Assembly: GCA_017893485.1 (NCBI GenBank)
Contig: CM030367.1
Span: 141,439,089-141,503,088, forward strand
DNA from: Hemerocallis citrina
Taxonomy: Eukaryota > Streptophyta > Magnoliopsida > Asparagales > Asphodelaceae
DNA length: 64,000 nt
Reading direction: 5' to 3'
Position 1 is the stretch's first letter. Every line of letters begins with the position of its first letter. Made by a program: the position numbers and the translations under genes. Below, in pieces: positions 33,801 to 45,100 of the stretch. The notes under the pieces were generated by a model that had not been told where the DNA came from, did not search any database, and saw nothing but the letters and a program-made list of their open reading frames with translations.

Positions 33801-36332
33801 TTTTCAAATCATAAAGAGACCGAACAGGTAATTTGTGATTAATAAAAATTAAGACCGTATATTGGAGGACGTGACCGTTAAGAAATCCAATTTCTCAATT
33901 AATAATTTGGTGGATAGACGAATGATTAATTGTGAATAATTTTTAGACTACGTTGATAGAGTGGTTAATATTTTTAGGATTTTGGTCGACAATTTGGGAA
34001 AGATAATATTTTTATTTATAAGGAATTATAATTTGTGTGTATGATAAACGAGGTGAACCAAGAGCCCTAGAACTATTTTTACCATTAAACAAAGTACAAG
34101 TGCTTCATCGTTTCACAGCCCTCTCCCTCTTCACCAATTTAGTTAGATTAAATTAGATTAGAGTAATTTAGTTGTTTTATCATTAATAAAATTCGATCTT
34201 CCAAATAGTGATTCATCTAGCGATATCGGTACTCAGTAAAATATCTAGTCCCTGTGGGTTCGACACTCTACTCATCTATCTATATTACTTGTGCGATTTT
34301 GTCCACTTGCAAATATCAACATCAACAACTCCAACTCCGATTTTGACATTGAATAGATTGCAGGAGGTAGGAGTACTTTCCCGTTCGGCAATTCTTCTGG
34401 GTGCAACTCATGTCGGATGCCCATTGACTTCAAATCAAGTCGGCTCTTGAGATTGTCCTTTGTCTTCCGATCATCTCCCATAACTGTTCCTATACAATTC
34501 TCACCAATATTTTTTCCGATATGCATCACATCTAAATTATGTCGCAGTAAGTTGAATTCCCAATACGGCAACTTGAAGAAAATACTCTTCTTCTTCCATG
34601 CACCTAAACTCGTCAAGTTTTGATCCTCATCTTCGCCATATAGATCGGTCTCCTCACCTTGCTCCGGCCTTGCCCTTTTCTTACCCTTTGTCCTGACTTC
34701 TGGTTCTTTTCCATCTATGAATTGATGACCATCTACCCGCCTCAAAATATCTGAACCAGAAGAAGATCCAGGAGCATGTTCCCACTTGTCGGTGCCATCA
34801 AATGTCACTGCCTCTGCCCGAAATATATGTGTGTCAGGCAACCATCTCCTATGACCCATATAGCAAAACTTTCTGCCATTGTACGATCACCTTGAACTAG
34901 TTTGGTCAGCACAACATGGACATGCATAACGTCCTTTAGTACTATATCCAGATAAATTTGCATATGCTGGAAAATCATTGATTGTCCAAGACAACACGGC
35001 ACGAAGAGAAAATGTTTCTTTAGCCACAGCATCATAGGTTGGAACACCCACCCACAACTTCTGAAGTTCATCTGTTAACGGTTGTAGGTACACATCTATA
35101 TCATTTCCAGGACCTTTCGGTCCAGGAACTATCATGGACAAAATAAATGAGGACTGCTTCATGTATTTTTAAGGCGGCAAATTGTATGGTATCAACACAA
35201 CCGGCCATATGCTGTATGTACTACTCATTTGCCTAAAAGGATTGAAACCATCACTAGCTAGTCCAAGTCTCACATTTCGAGGATCTTCCGCAAAATCAGG
35301 ATATCTTTCATCAAATTTTTTTCAAGATTGAGAATCAGCAGCATGTCTAAGAATCCCATCATTAGTGCGACCTTCATCATGCCATTTCATATCAGAAGAA
35401 GTTTTCGTAGACATAAACAACCTTTGTAGCCTAGGAATCAGAGGAAAGTAACGCAATGTTTTGGCAGGCTTCTATTTCCTACTTCGCTTAGTAGATCCAC
35501 TGGCTCCCTCGTCTTGATTTGGTCTTTCTTTCCATTTCGAAGAACCACACACTTCGCAATTCTCCAGACTTTCCTTACCACTCGTGAAAAGCATACAGTT
35601 ATTTGGACATGCTGCTATCTTCTCATATCCTAGATCGAGAGAACTTAGGAATTTTTTGATTTTATAGGCTGAGTTTGGAATACAGATTTCAGGAAATGCT
35701 TCATTCAACAATTCAAGTAGCATAGTGAAGGACTTAGCAGACCACCCATTTAAACATTTAATCTGAAATAGTCTGACAATGAATGAGAACTTAGAAAATT
35801 TGGTGCAGTCGCGGTACAACGGAGTACTAGCATCTTCAAGTAACTTAGCGAAGGATTCTTGCTGCTTATTATTTTCAGGGGTGGGGCCAGACATTTCCTC
35901 GTCCACCCCACCACCAATCTGGTTTGTTTCTGTTGACTCATTGTGAACTTCGGTTGTTGGGTCATTGGTGTGGAAAGGAACATTATGAATCCCCATGGCA
36001 TCTTGTAACAAAGCATGCATCTCATCGGGAACGCTTGAGTCTTCGTTCACTAAGGGCTCAGCTTCATTTTATAATACAACCGGACGAACAGGAGCTGCCG
36101 TATTATCCTCTCTATGACAAAACCACCTTGTGTACCCTTGAAGAAAACCGTTGACAGCCAAGTGTGTATGTACTACGTCACATGTCCTCAGCATACAATT
36201 TGTACAGCGGAGGCATGGACAAAAGATTAGGTTGGGATCACGGGAATATCGTTTGGCAAAGATAATAAAATCTTTAATACCATCACGGTACTCCTTGGAT
36301 AATCGTGGTTTACTAATCCAACTTCTATCCAT
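30844..36332 (-). pseudogene. CACTA-B TNP2 transposase (Transposase-associated, TNP2, DUF4218, DUF4216)
   Basis: From ATG 36332 the frame gives the transposase-associated domain (MDRSWISKPRLSKEYRDGI). The TNP2 region follows (FAKLLEDASTPLYRDC, RLGLASDGFNPF, GPGNDIDVYLQPL, TINDFPAYANLSGYSTKGRY, YMGHRRWLPDT, LRHNLDVMHIGKN). DUF4218 (32635-32208 and 32111-31809: ELKVPDGYSSN, GLKSHDYHILMQ, FPPSFFTIMIHL) is next, then a short exon (31708-31599), then DUF4216 (31518-30844: YYGVLTDIIELNY). It is the catalytic protein of CACTA elements. In-frame stops are at 36069, 35472, 35322, 35169 and 34887. A solo LTR splits codons at 34325/32612; removing it restores the frame exactly. Clearly dead, but otherwise well preserved. 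Confidence 0.9.
32613..34324 (+). mobile_element. Solo LTR inside the TNP2 gene
   Basis: Ends TGATGTGTCGG and ATATCAACATCA with the exact 5-bp duplication ACAAC (32608-32612 and 34325-34329). Removing the 1712 bp plus one duplication copy rejoins SKSELE to LFCKVLLELKVPDGY of TNP2 in frame. A CTCTATAAGAAG core-promoter-like site near 33097 and a GTGGGTTCGACACTC segment near the right end suggest plus orientation. The open frames at 33248-33550 lie in its GC-rich leader and are not supported. Family unassigned. Confidence 0.88.
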
Positions 36333-36812
36333 TATATCAATAGCACACAGTCTGAAATTAAAATTTGATATATTAAATAGTAATAACAGTAAAAGGCATT
36401 TTGTATATTAAATTTCACCTATTTGAAAACCATCCCTAGCTGCAAATAAATAAACGATATAATCTTTAACTGTAAAATAAAGAAATTGTGGCTCCAAAAA
36501 ATGTACAAAAAAAAACTACATCTTAACACAATCTACTCTATTCACCAAACCCTAAACGACCTTTTGTGGAAATGATCACAACCACCTTAGTGGTATTTTA
36601 TCGCACACCCTGTGTTCGAGCATAAAAAAAAATCGACTATAGTCTCCCCTGTATTTGGCTTTCCGTTCAAGGAGATGATGATGGTAAAGGGTATTTTGCT
36701 GATGAAGAGGAATCGGCCGAATAATGAGCGTGTCGTGCTGTAACTACGGTAAAAAGAAGATCTGATGAGTCATGAAATATTCTGTTCATGACTACTAATA
36801 ATCACTTATCTC

Positions 36813-36871
<59 letters not shown>

Positions 36872-36930
36872 AAACAAAAGAAACAGTAAAAGAAAAATGA
36901 AAATGTCTAGTATGTAAGCATATATTTTTC
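36333..36930. other. CACTA-B 5' flank of TNP2
   Basis: AT-rich region holding a clean (AAT)n microsatellite at about 36814-36869. Upstream control sequences of TNP2 would lie here or beyond the next array, but none is identifiable. Confidence 0.45.
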
Positions 36931-38690
36931 AGAGTGAACCAATTGTTGTACATAGCCGGAGGATTTTGGCATAGAGCTATAGCATCCTCAGTTCACAGTG
37001 AACCCATTTTGGTCAAAAAAACATGCCAAAATGACAATCAGATGCATGGGATAAGCTTCAATTCATTAACAGTGAAAGAAACTGGGGATGCTATGCAGCA
37101 TACTTAGTTTGGAAGTGAACCCATTTTGTTAAAAAACCATGCCAAGGATTGCAATCAGGTTACTTTAACAGTATCTGAAAATGAAAAATTTCCCATTATC
37201 TGAGCTTATATGTTGCTCTACTACTTCTTCAGCCCAACTAAATCTAAAACCCAATTGTAGCCCAATATCCGGCCGGAGGATTTTGGCATACGTACCTATA
37301 CCATCCTCAGTTCACAGTGAACCCATTTTGGTAAAAAAAACATGCCAAGATGACAATCAGATGCATGAAAATAAGCTTCACTAACAACAAAAAAGAAAAT
37401 GGGGATGCTAGCAGCATACTTAGATTGGAAGTTAAGCCATTTTGGTATAAAAAACCATGCCAAAGATTGGCAATCAGGTTACTTTAACAGTATCTGAAAA
37501 TGAAAAATTTCCCATTATCTGAGCTTATATGTTGCTATACTACTTCTTCAGCCCAACTAAATCTAAAACCCAATTGTTGTGCGTATCCGGAGGATTTTGG
37601 CATACGTACCTATAGCATCCTCAGTTCACAGCGAACCCATTTTGGTCAAAAAAAACATGCCAAGATGACAATCAGATGCATGAAAATAAGCGTCACTAAC
37701 AGTGAAAGAAAATGAGGATGCTAGCAGCATACTTAGTTTGGAAGTGAACCCATTTTGTTAAAAAATCATGCCTAAGATGGCAATCAGCTTCTCTAACAGT
37801 TTCTGAGAATGAAAATTTCCATTATCTGAGCTTATGTGTTGCTCTACTACTTCTTTAGCCCAACTAAATCTAAAATCCAATTGTTGTGCATATCCGTATC
37901 CGGAGGATTTTGGCATACGTACCTATAGCATACTCAGTTCACAGTGAACCCATTTTGGGTAAAAAAACATGCATGCCAAGAAGACAATCAGATGCATGAA
38001 ATCAGCTTCATTAACAGTGAAAGAAAATGGGGATGCTATGCAGCATACTTAGTTTGGAAGTGAACCCATTTTGTGTTAAAAAACCATGCCAAAGATTGCA
38101 ATCAGGTTACTTTAACAGTATCTGAAAATGAAAATTTCCCATTATCTGAGCTTATATGTTGCTCTACTACTTCTTTAGCCCAACTAAATCTAAAATCCAA
38201 TTGTTGTGCATATCCGGCCGGAGGATTTTGACATACGTACCTATAGCATCCTCAGTTCACAGTGAACCCATTTTGGGTAAAAAAACATGCATGCCAAGAA
38301 GACAATCAGATGCATGAAATCAGCTTCATTAACAGTGAAAGAAAATGGGTATGCTAGCAGCATACTTAGTTTGGAAGTGAACCCATTTTGTGTTAAAAAA
38401 TCATGCCAAAGATTGCAATCAGGTTACTTTAACAGTATCTGAAAATGAAAATTTCCCATTATGTGAGCTTATATGTTGCTCTACTAATTCACTGTGCCCA
38501 ACTAAATCTAAAATTCAATTGTTGTGCATATCCGGCCGGAGGATATTGGCATACGTACCTAGAGCATCCTCAGTTCACAGTGAACCCATTTTGGGTAAAA
38601 AAACAAACATGCCATGAAGACAATCAGATGCATGAAATCAGCTTCATTAACAGTAAAAGAAGATGAAAATTTCCATTATCTAAGCATATA
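36930..38690. repeat. Second tandem array in CACTA-B (311-319 bp units)
   Basis: GAGCTTATATGTTGCT (and variants) recurs near 37200, 37518, 37829, 38147 and 38465, so units are about 311-319 bp. They are the same family and orientation as the 393-bp array at 26290-29165 but lack an AGCTTAAGAAGACC.. segment. Units here are more diverged than in the other array. The frames at 37181, 37500, 38390 and 38445 are repeat shadows. Confidence 0.88.
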
Positions 38691-38779
38691 TTTTTCTATT
38701 AATTCTTCATCTCAACTAAACCGTTCATGTTAAGGAAATCAAGATGAATAAACTGAAAAAGCTGCTTTTTTTGGAAAAT

Positions 38780-39100
38780 AAGGGAAATCAAGAGATCATA
38801 CTGAAGAGAGAGAGAGGGAGCGGGGCGACGAGGGCGGGGGCGTAGGAGAGAGAGAGAGAGCGGGGCGACCGCCGATTCACCTCCAAATAGAGAGAGGGAA
38901 GAGGGAAATCGAAAAGGACGAAGGGAAGAAGGGACGATTTCGAAAGGTCGAAGGCCGTCGAAGAGGACGAAGCGGCGGAGGCAAACGCGCGGGAAGTAGA
39001 GCGAGGAAGGAGGGAAACGAAGCGCCTCTTTCTTTTTTTATTTTTTTGGGGTATTGGGAAAATGGGGGGCGAAAGATTAGGGTTCGCGGGTTTTATCCCA
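38780..39100 (-). other. CACTA-B 5' leader-like GC/purine-rich block
   Basis: GAGAGAGAGGGAGCGGGGCG-type sequence followed by TTAGGGTTCGCGGG lies just inside the 5' terminal repeats. On the minus strand it would be a pyrimidine-rich transcript leader. A similar block at 49016-49230 suggests the same position in CACTA-A. Confidence 0.4.
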
Positions 39101-39104
39101 ATTA

Positions 39105-39355
39105 TTCACCGGCGTTTTAATTGGAAGCGCCGGTGAATGTGTCCGTATATTCGCCGGCGTTTATAATAAAAAACGCCGGTGAATAATAAACTTCACCGGC
39201 GTGTTTAAGTAAAACGCCGGTGAATACTAACATACGCCGGCGTTTTAAATCGACCGTCGATGTATGACCATCCCATCTGGCGCCCAATTCCTGCTCACTC
39301 CCTACCCCGGCGCTACTAGTAAAATGCCTGGGAATAATCGCCGGTAAAAGCAGTA
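39105..39355. repeat. CACTA-B 5' subterminal repeats
   Basis: CACCGGCGTTTTAATTGG, AACGCCGGTGAAT and relatives lie in inverted pairs, the same motif family as 24480-25030. Confidence 0.85.
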
Positions 39356-39745
39356 TCTTTTGTAGTGTGTACTCTAAATTTGGTAAGAGTAATACTAATC
39401 AATAATCATATTACACTATTTATACTGTTATAATAATAGAGGCTAAGAGATACGACTCAAATGAATAAATATACTTGTAATTTGTGTACACACTAGTTTC
39501 TTATTCAAAATTTTATCCAATGATTACACAGATCAAATAATAAGTATCACTGTTAATTTTTAGCCCAAAGCTCATACCACTATTTTGAGCCTTTAATAAG
39601 AGGTGGATTAAACTTGGGGGGTCCCAAATTTTTTTTAATTGGGGGGCCAAATAAAAATTTTGGTCTATATTAGGGGATTTTACAAAATTTTTGGGGTCTC
39701 AAATGTCCCCCCTACTATCTTCCTCCCTCCGCCACTGCCCCCACC

Positions 39746-40465
39746 TCTTCATGACCAAACAAGCCAACTCCTACCCCTTCATCTTACATGTGTACGTGTT
39801 GTGCACTAGTGCACACACATACACAAAATAAATACAACTCTTACAGTTTAAAAATGTATATTAAAAGTTGTAATATGTCATGTCGTAGTCCACGCACAAC
39901 TTAAAAATAGGATTTTATTAATGGGCTTGTCCCATGGGCTTTTATTTTAATTAACCAACTTAATTATTGGAGTGGGCTCTCCATTTAATTAGTCTAATGG
40001 GCTAGGATTTAATCTTTATGTCCATGGATTAAAGTAAAAAGGCTAAATAAGGTTATGCATGCTAAAATTAGTAAATGAGAGTAAGAAAAGAGATGAATAA
40101 ATTAGCACGTGCATCATACGTGCAAAAATCGAAAAATACATTTTAATCAAAATAGGGGAAAATAAATTTTCATTATATACAACGAGTTCGAACACGTAAA
40201 ATAAATAATCAATACACATAGAAATATCACACTTAATGATGAAAAAATACGTAATTGATACGTGCATTGAAAATACATTAAAAAAATACGTAAAAATACG
40301 GAGATTGAAATATTATATTTTTGTTGACTCAACGTAGGGTAAAAATCAATATGGAAAATATATAAATAGTCAGAAATCACAATACGTAATGAAAACACGT
40401 TACAAAATACACGTGCATAACACACAAGGGCAAAATTATCATTTTCAATTTTGCGGGGTGTTACA
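39746..40465 (-). repeat. 3' LTR of the LARD, proximal segment
   Basis: It continues the LTR interrupted at 24258 and matches about 45055-45767. It ends at GCGGGGTGTTACA, which is TGTAACACCCCGC at the start of the LTR on the minus strand. The small minus-strand frames (40043-40425) are AT-rich noise. Confidence 0.85.
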
Positions 40466-40490
40466 CTCTCCCCCCTTAGGATAGTTTCGT
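40466..40490 (-). promoter_or_regulatory. Polypurine tract of the LARD
   Basis: On the minus strand CCTAAGGGGGGAGAG directly precedes the LTR start TGTAACACCCC. Just upstream is CCAGGGACGAAACTA, the GGACGAAA motif seen before the polypurine tract in Tekay/Del-like gypsy elements. This fixes the element's orientation. Confidence 0.75.
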
Positions 40491-42147
40491 CCCTGGAACT
40501 CGCTAGGATAAAGGTTTTATTTTGTACACGCCAAAGAAAATATTATTATTGAAATAATGCGAAAACTAATCATATAGAAATAACTTACAAATTGAAGAAA
40601 TAGTGTAAATACCAAATTTTACTTTTTTTAGGTAAGTAGCCACCAAATCTAAGATTAGTTAATAACAAAATACGATGAAGTCATGTGAAATAATTAATCA
40701 TGAAAAAGATTCAAAAATAAAAAGAAAACGACAGGATAGTTGAGATTAAGTAGTAAATACACAAGTAGGTTGGATATAGAAATCAGTATAATTATAATGC
40801 TAGGTTGTAAAATATCATAAAAATAGTTTAAGCTAGTACAAAAATAGAATTATAGAAAAAAAAATAGGGGTTATCAAAGTAGACAATCTCCTTTTAGTGT
40901 AGGTTCGTCTCATTGGCATTCAACTGCAGACTTGCCTCTACGATCCCAAGTTGCATAATTGCCTCTACGACATCCGATTGCAGTTTGTCTTCTGGACATT
41001 TGGTTGCATACTTTGCCTCCCCGACATCCAATTGCAGTTTGCCTCCATTGATGTCTGATTGCATATTTGCCTTCTTGACATCAGGTTGCACCAAAACGGG
41101 AGATGGAAAGATGCAATCTTCTATGTATACTAGGATATTGGGATGTTTAATAAAATATAGTATTATGTTTGAAATCAGTGATATAAAAGTGGATGGAAAA
41201 GTTGCAAATTAAGTAGGATATTATGACGATAAAATATTAAAATAGATAGACTTTAAACATAGGATATACAAAATTTGTAGTAATGAAAAAATGATTTATA
41301 ATATTAAGACGAAAATAGTGTAAAGCATATGCACGAGATGAAAACACCAATGAAAATAATAATGTGGTGTATGTATTATATTGAAGAAACGTAAAACTAC
41401 AAAATTACTGAGTAACGATTAACAACAAAACAAATTAGCAAATAATATAAAATAACAATAGTATCGAATGCAGACAATAAAACAAAATAGTATGTCATAT
41501 TTATACGGGCAGAAAATTTTAATCTTGTTAATAATATATTGGAGCATAAGATAATGAAAATACAGTATCACAAAATCAAATCATATAAAATGAATTTCAT
41601 AAGAAAAATAGAAATAATCAATGAAGAAAATAATAGTTGCAATAATATGAAAAGTAATAATAATTGTAAACGGATAAAAACACAAAGGACAAATCTTTAA
41701 GATTGAAATACAGATAAAACAAATCCAAAAGATCAAGACTGTAGAAGATAGACAAAATAATACATATCCAATTGATTTAATAAGAAAATATTTATTTGAA
41801 AAATATTGAATGTTGAAAATCCACAAAAAAATAATTTGAAAGGGAAGTGTGTAATGTATCATGAATGTAGGGTCAACCAACCATGCTTCCACTGTGCCAC
41901 TCTAATATCCAGGAAAAACATGCTCGTATATAATCTCACATCAATGTATACGAGAATAACATCATGAATGAAAGTTCAATAACTACTTCATTCACGACTC
42001 CAGCCATCCAAAAGAAAAGGAGAAAGTAAACCTCAGCCTATAGAGCAATACAAATGTAAATCACTTACATTTAAATCTCTATAAGTTGAAACTCACACTC
42101 TAATGTCTACTCTAGGGTGTCGTTCCTTATAAATTTGTACTACTTGT
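40491..42147 (-). other. LARD internal region, non-coding
   Basis: 1.7 kb of AT-rich DNA without gag, protease, RT or integrase motifs. At 40894-41094 a degenerate tandem motif of about 35-45 bp (GACATCxGATTGCAxxTTTGCCTC) gives a short periodic frame on the minus strand. I do not regard it as a gene. Confidence 0.65.
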
Positions 42148-42168
42148 GAAGTCTTCTTCGATACCATC
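42148..42168 (-). promoter_or_regulatory. Primer-binding site of the LARD
   Basis: On the minus strand GATGGTATCGAAGAAGACTTC follows the 5' LTR directly. Its TGGTATC core matches the start of the initiator tRNA-Met complement used by most plant LTR retrotransposons; later positions diverge. Confidence 0.55.
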
Positions 42169-45100
42169 TATAACGCTCCGAATTCCAAATAAGACCGAAT
42201 TCGAGATTTCACAGGATCTTTACTTCACTTCGTACAATTTTTACAAGGAAATTAAAAACTTTTTAACAATACATCAGAGTTCATTACATCTTTGTTTACA
42301 CAGCGGAATAATACAACAATAAAATAAAATACAACTTGTATAACTATAAAAATCATCAACGGCGTCATAACATCTTCGTGGAAGAATCCATTACCTGCAT
42401 ATTAAGCTGTGGGCACGTCAGTCACTTACAAATGACGAAAATGTTATACTCGGCTATCCTCTCTATGTCATACATATAACGATCTCATTACTTCAACAAA
42501 TCACAAAATTTTGAATGAACAATAAAGTGTTAAATCGTGACTACGCAAAACATATAAGTGTATGTCATGTCTTAATGCCTAATGCACACATTTTATACTA
42601 AGATGACACTAATGCACACTTATTCGGATTCTATGCATCTCATACTACATAGGTCCGAGGGCAAGCGCCTACGTACTCCAGAATAAAGGGTTCGATCCCT
42701 CGCCATAAAAACTAGCCAATAATAAGACAAAATTGAGATGTTTCACGAGTACGGATCCCAGCCCCAGAGAATCACCGAGCCAATCCCCTGCCCGACTGTT
42801 ATACAGACTTCTCATCGTGCGAACCTCCCGCAAGTGCCCTTCTAGCCCCGGTATACGCATATACATGGAGTACGACAAACTATTCGCCCGACTATGCATA
42901 GTCCCGGATTTCAAATAAAACTCGTCTCCCACAGAGCAATCTCAGTCTGCCGACTGGGTCTATAATCCCGGTGAATCACCGCAGCCAACCCACCGCCCGA
43001 CTATATAGAGTGCCCCACTTACGTTTGCCTAGGTCTTACTACATCTTCACTTAAGTGCCTAGTTCTTAAGTTCAAGACATGAATAATTTATCAAACCTAG
43101 AACCAGTTTTACCTCCTACCGGTCATACTCATAAATATGAAATAGCCCCATGGCCTTATCTCAAAAATATATTTCAAATCTTTCATTTCAAAAAGTGCCG
43201 GTACCCGAGGTCTCACTAATTCTAAATCGCAACTTTTTATGTACAAGAAACCATGGGTACATATACCCTTCAATAAACATGTCTTAAATCTAGATTATTT
43301 TCATCTCAACTTATTCACCAAGATCAAAATCTTATCCACAAAGCAATCTTTTACTTAGTCTTGTTATTATTCATGATTTATTTATTCATTCATAATCTTT
43401 ATAAGCAAATAAATTCTTTCTAGAACATAACTTTAGCATATGAAATGTTACAACCAATTCAATCCTTTTCATGAACACCTTTTTATAACTTGAAATCTTA
43501 TTAACAATTTAAGTTCATACAATGTATTTCAATAATTCTTAAACCAAGTAAGAGTATAATCTTTTCAAAAGAAATCACTTCACACAAACACATTCTTCTT
43601 CAAAAATATAAATTTCATACTCTTTACTAATTAAATCTTAAGTTACAATTCACTTTCTATTTCAAATCCACTCTAAATTTCTAAAAAAATACTTGAAAAG
43701 TTTTGAAACTATTTTTACTAGATTCCATATCAAATTATAAGAGTATTAGAATTTTCTTTCAAATTTAATTGCATTAGAAATTCCTTTAAAACATTTAAAG
43801 CACAAAAAAAGAATAAGTTGCGACCACTGGGTTTCGAACCCAAGCCCAACCCAGTCAGCGCCTAAGTCCTGCTCCACTAGCCACTAAGTCCAAATGGACT
43901 TGGTGTTCTAATTCCACACTGAAATCCCTAAGTACACAGTCTCGGGTTCGGGTTTAATTTAAAAGAATTAAAAATAAATGTAACTATCAAGTTTCAAACC
44001 CAAGATCTCTCAAAAATAGTGCTCTGTGTTGCACTAGCTAACTAGTAAGTCAAAGTGTGATTTCTGATATCAAAATATACTATTATACTTTTGTTCAACT
44101 TTTCTGTCATTCTATTATTTTCATAAAAACTCTCTTTTAATTCAATATAATCTTTCATTAGATTATAACTAAGTTTCCTTTCTAACAGTAACTCATGAAT
44201 ATAAAAAAAAAAAATCATAGTTTAGAAAAGATAAAACTAACTTTCAAAATCGTTTCTTCTTATTAATAAACACAATTTGCATTCATTTCTTTTAACCAAG
44301 GATAGCATATTATTTCCTTCATAACAATCAAACGAGTTCCATAGCATCACATTTTTCTTTACCAAAATGTATTTTCTTATCAAAAAGGAAAGCTCAACAA
44401 TTTTTCACATACTCAAAAAAAATCTCTACATTCAAGTATACTAGTTTATGACAACTAATCAATTATTTCTTTTCTCATTTGCAAAAAACATGGAGATAAT
44501 TTGTGTATTATGCATAGCATGCAAAATTCTCCACATTTTTTGACACAAATAAAAGCATATATTTGATCTACATAATCTCATCAAAATTTCTATACTACTC
44601 ATTTATTAATACTAGCATGCATAGTTCTAAAATTAGAAAGCATGAGAACACCCACCTTTAAGAAGAGAGAAGACCAAAAATGAAAAGAGATTTCTTCTAG
44701 CTCCTAGCTCCACTAGCACTTCCTTCTCTCCTAGCAAGAACTTCTCCAAGCAAGAACTCCTCCAAATAAGAACGCTCTACTTTTTTTTTCTTTTCTTTCT
44801 CTTATTTTGATTTTGTTTTTGGTGTGAAAAGAGAAGGAGAAATGAGGTGCTATTGATAGGAAAATGGGAGGGTCTAATTTGCAAAATTCTCAACCTAATA
44901 AATTGCTTTTTTAAATTTTCAACCCTTCACTTTCTTAACTCACAAAATCTCCAACCATTCATATTTCTAACTCATTTTTCACCTCTTCAAAACCCTAACT
45001 CCCAAAACTCCCAACTCTTCATGATTCCACCTTTTCAAAAACCTAACCCCCACCTCTTCAGGACTAAACAAGCCAACTCCCACCCCTTCATCTTACACGT

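Larger units (their letters stand above)
24459..39367 (-). mobile_element. CACTA-B transposon (14.9 kb)
   Basis: Termini CACTACAAAAGAAAGTAGC and, inverted, CACTACAAAAGATACTGC share 12 exact terminal bases. The target duplication TGT (24456-24458 and 39368-39370) is exact. Subterminal CCGGCGTTTT/AACGCCGG repeats mark both ends. On the minus strand it codes for a TNP2/DUF4218/DUF4216 transposase (36332-30844) and, downstream, exons of a TNPA-like ORF1 (30490 and 25499). TNP2 has five stops and a solo-LTR insertion, so the element is now defective. Large tandem arrays lie on both sides of TNP2. Confidence 0.92.
24259..39737. mobile_element. hAT-B (small non-autonomous hAT)
   Basis: Ends CAGTGGCGGAGCCAG (left) and CAGTGGCGGAGGGAG (right, inverted) match for 11 bp and beyond. 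The 8-bp target duplication CCCCCACC is exact (24251-24258 and 39738-39745). The sister LTR at about 45046-45058 shows the empty site with a single copy of CCCCCACC. Without the CACTA-B insertion it is only about 570 bp and non-coding (24259-24458 plus 39371-39737), so it is MITE-like and mobilised in trans. Confidence 0.9.
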
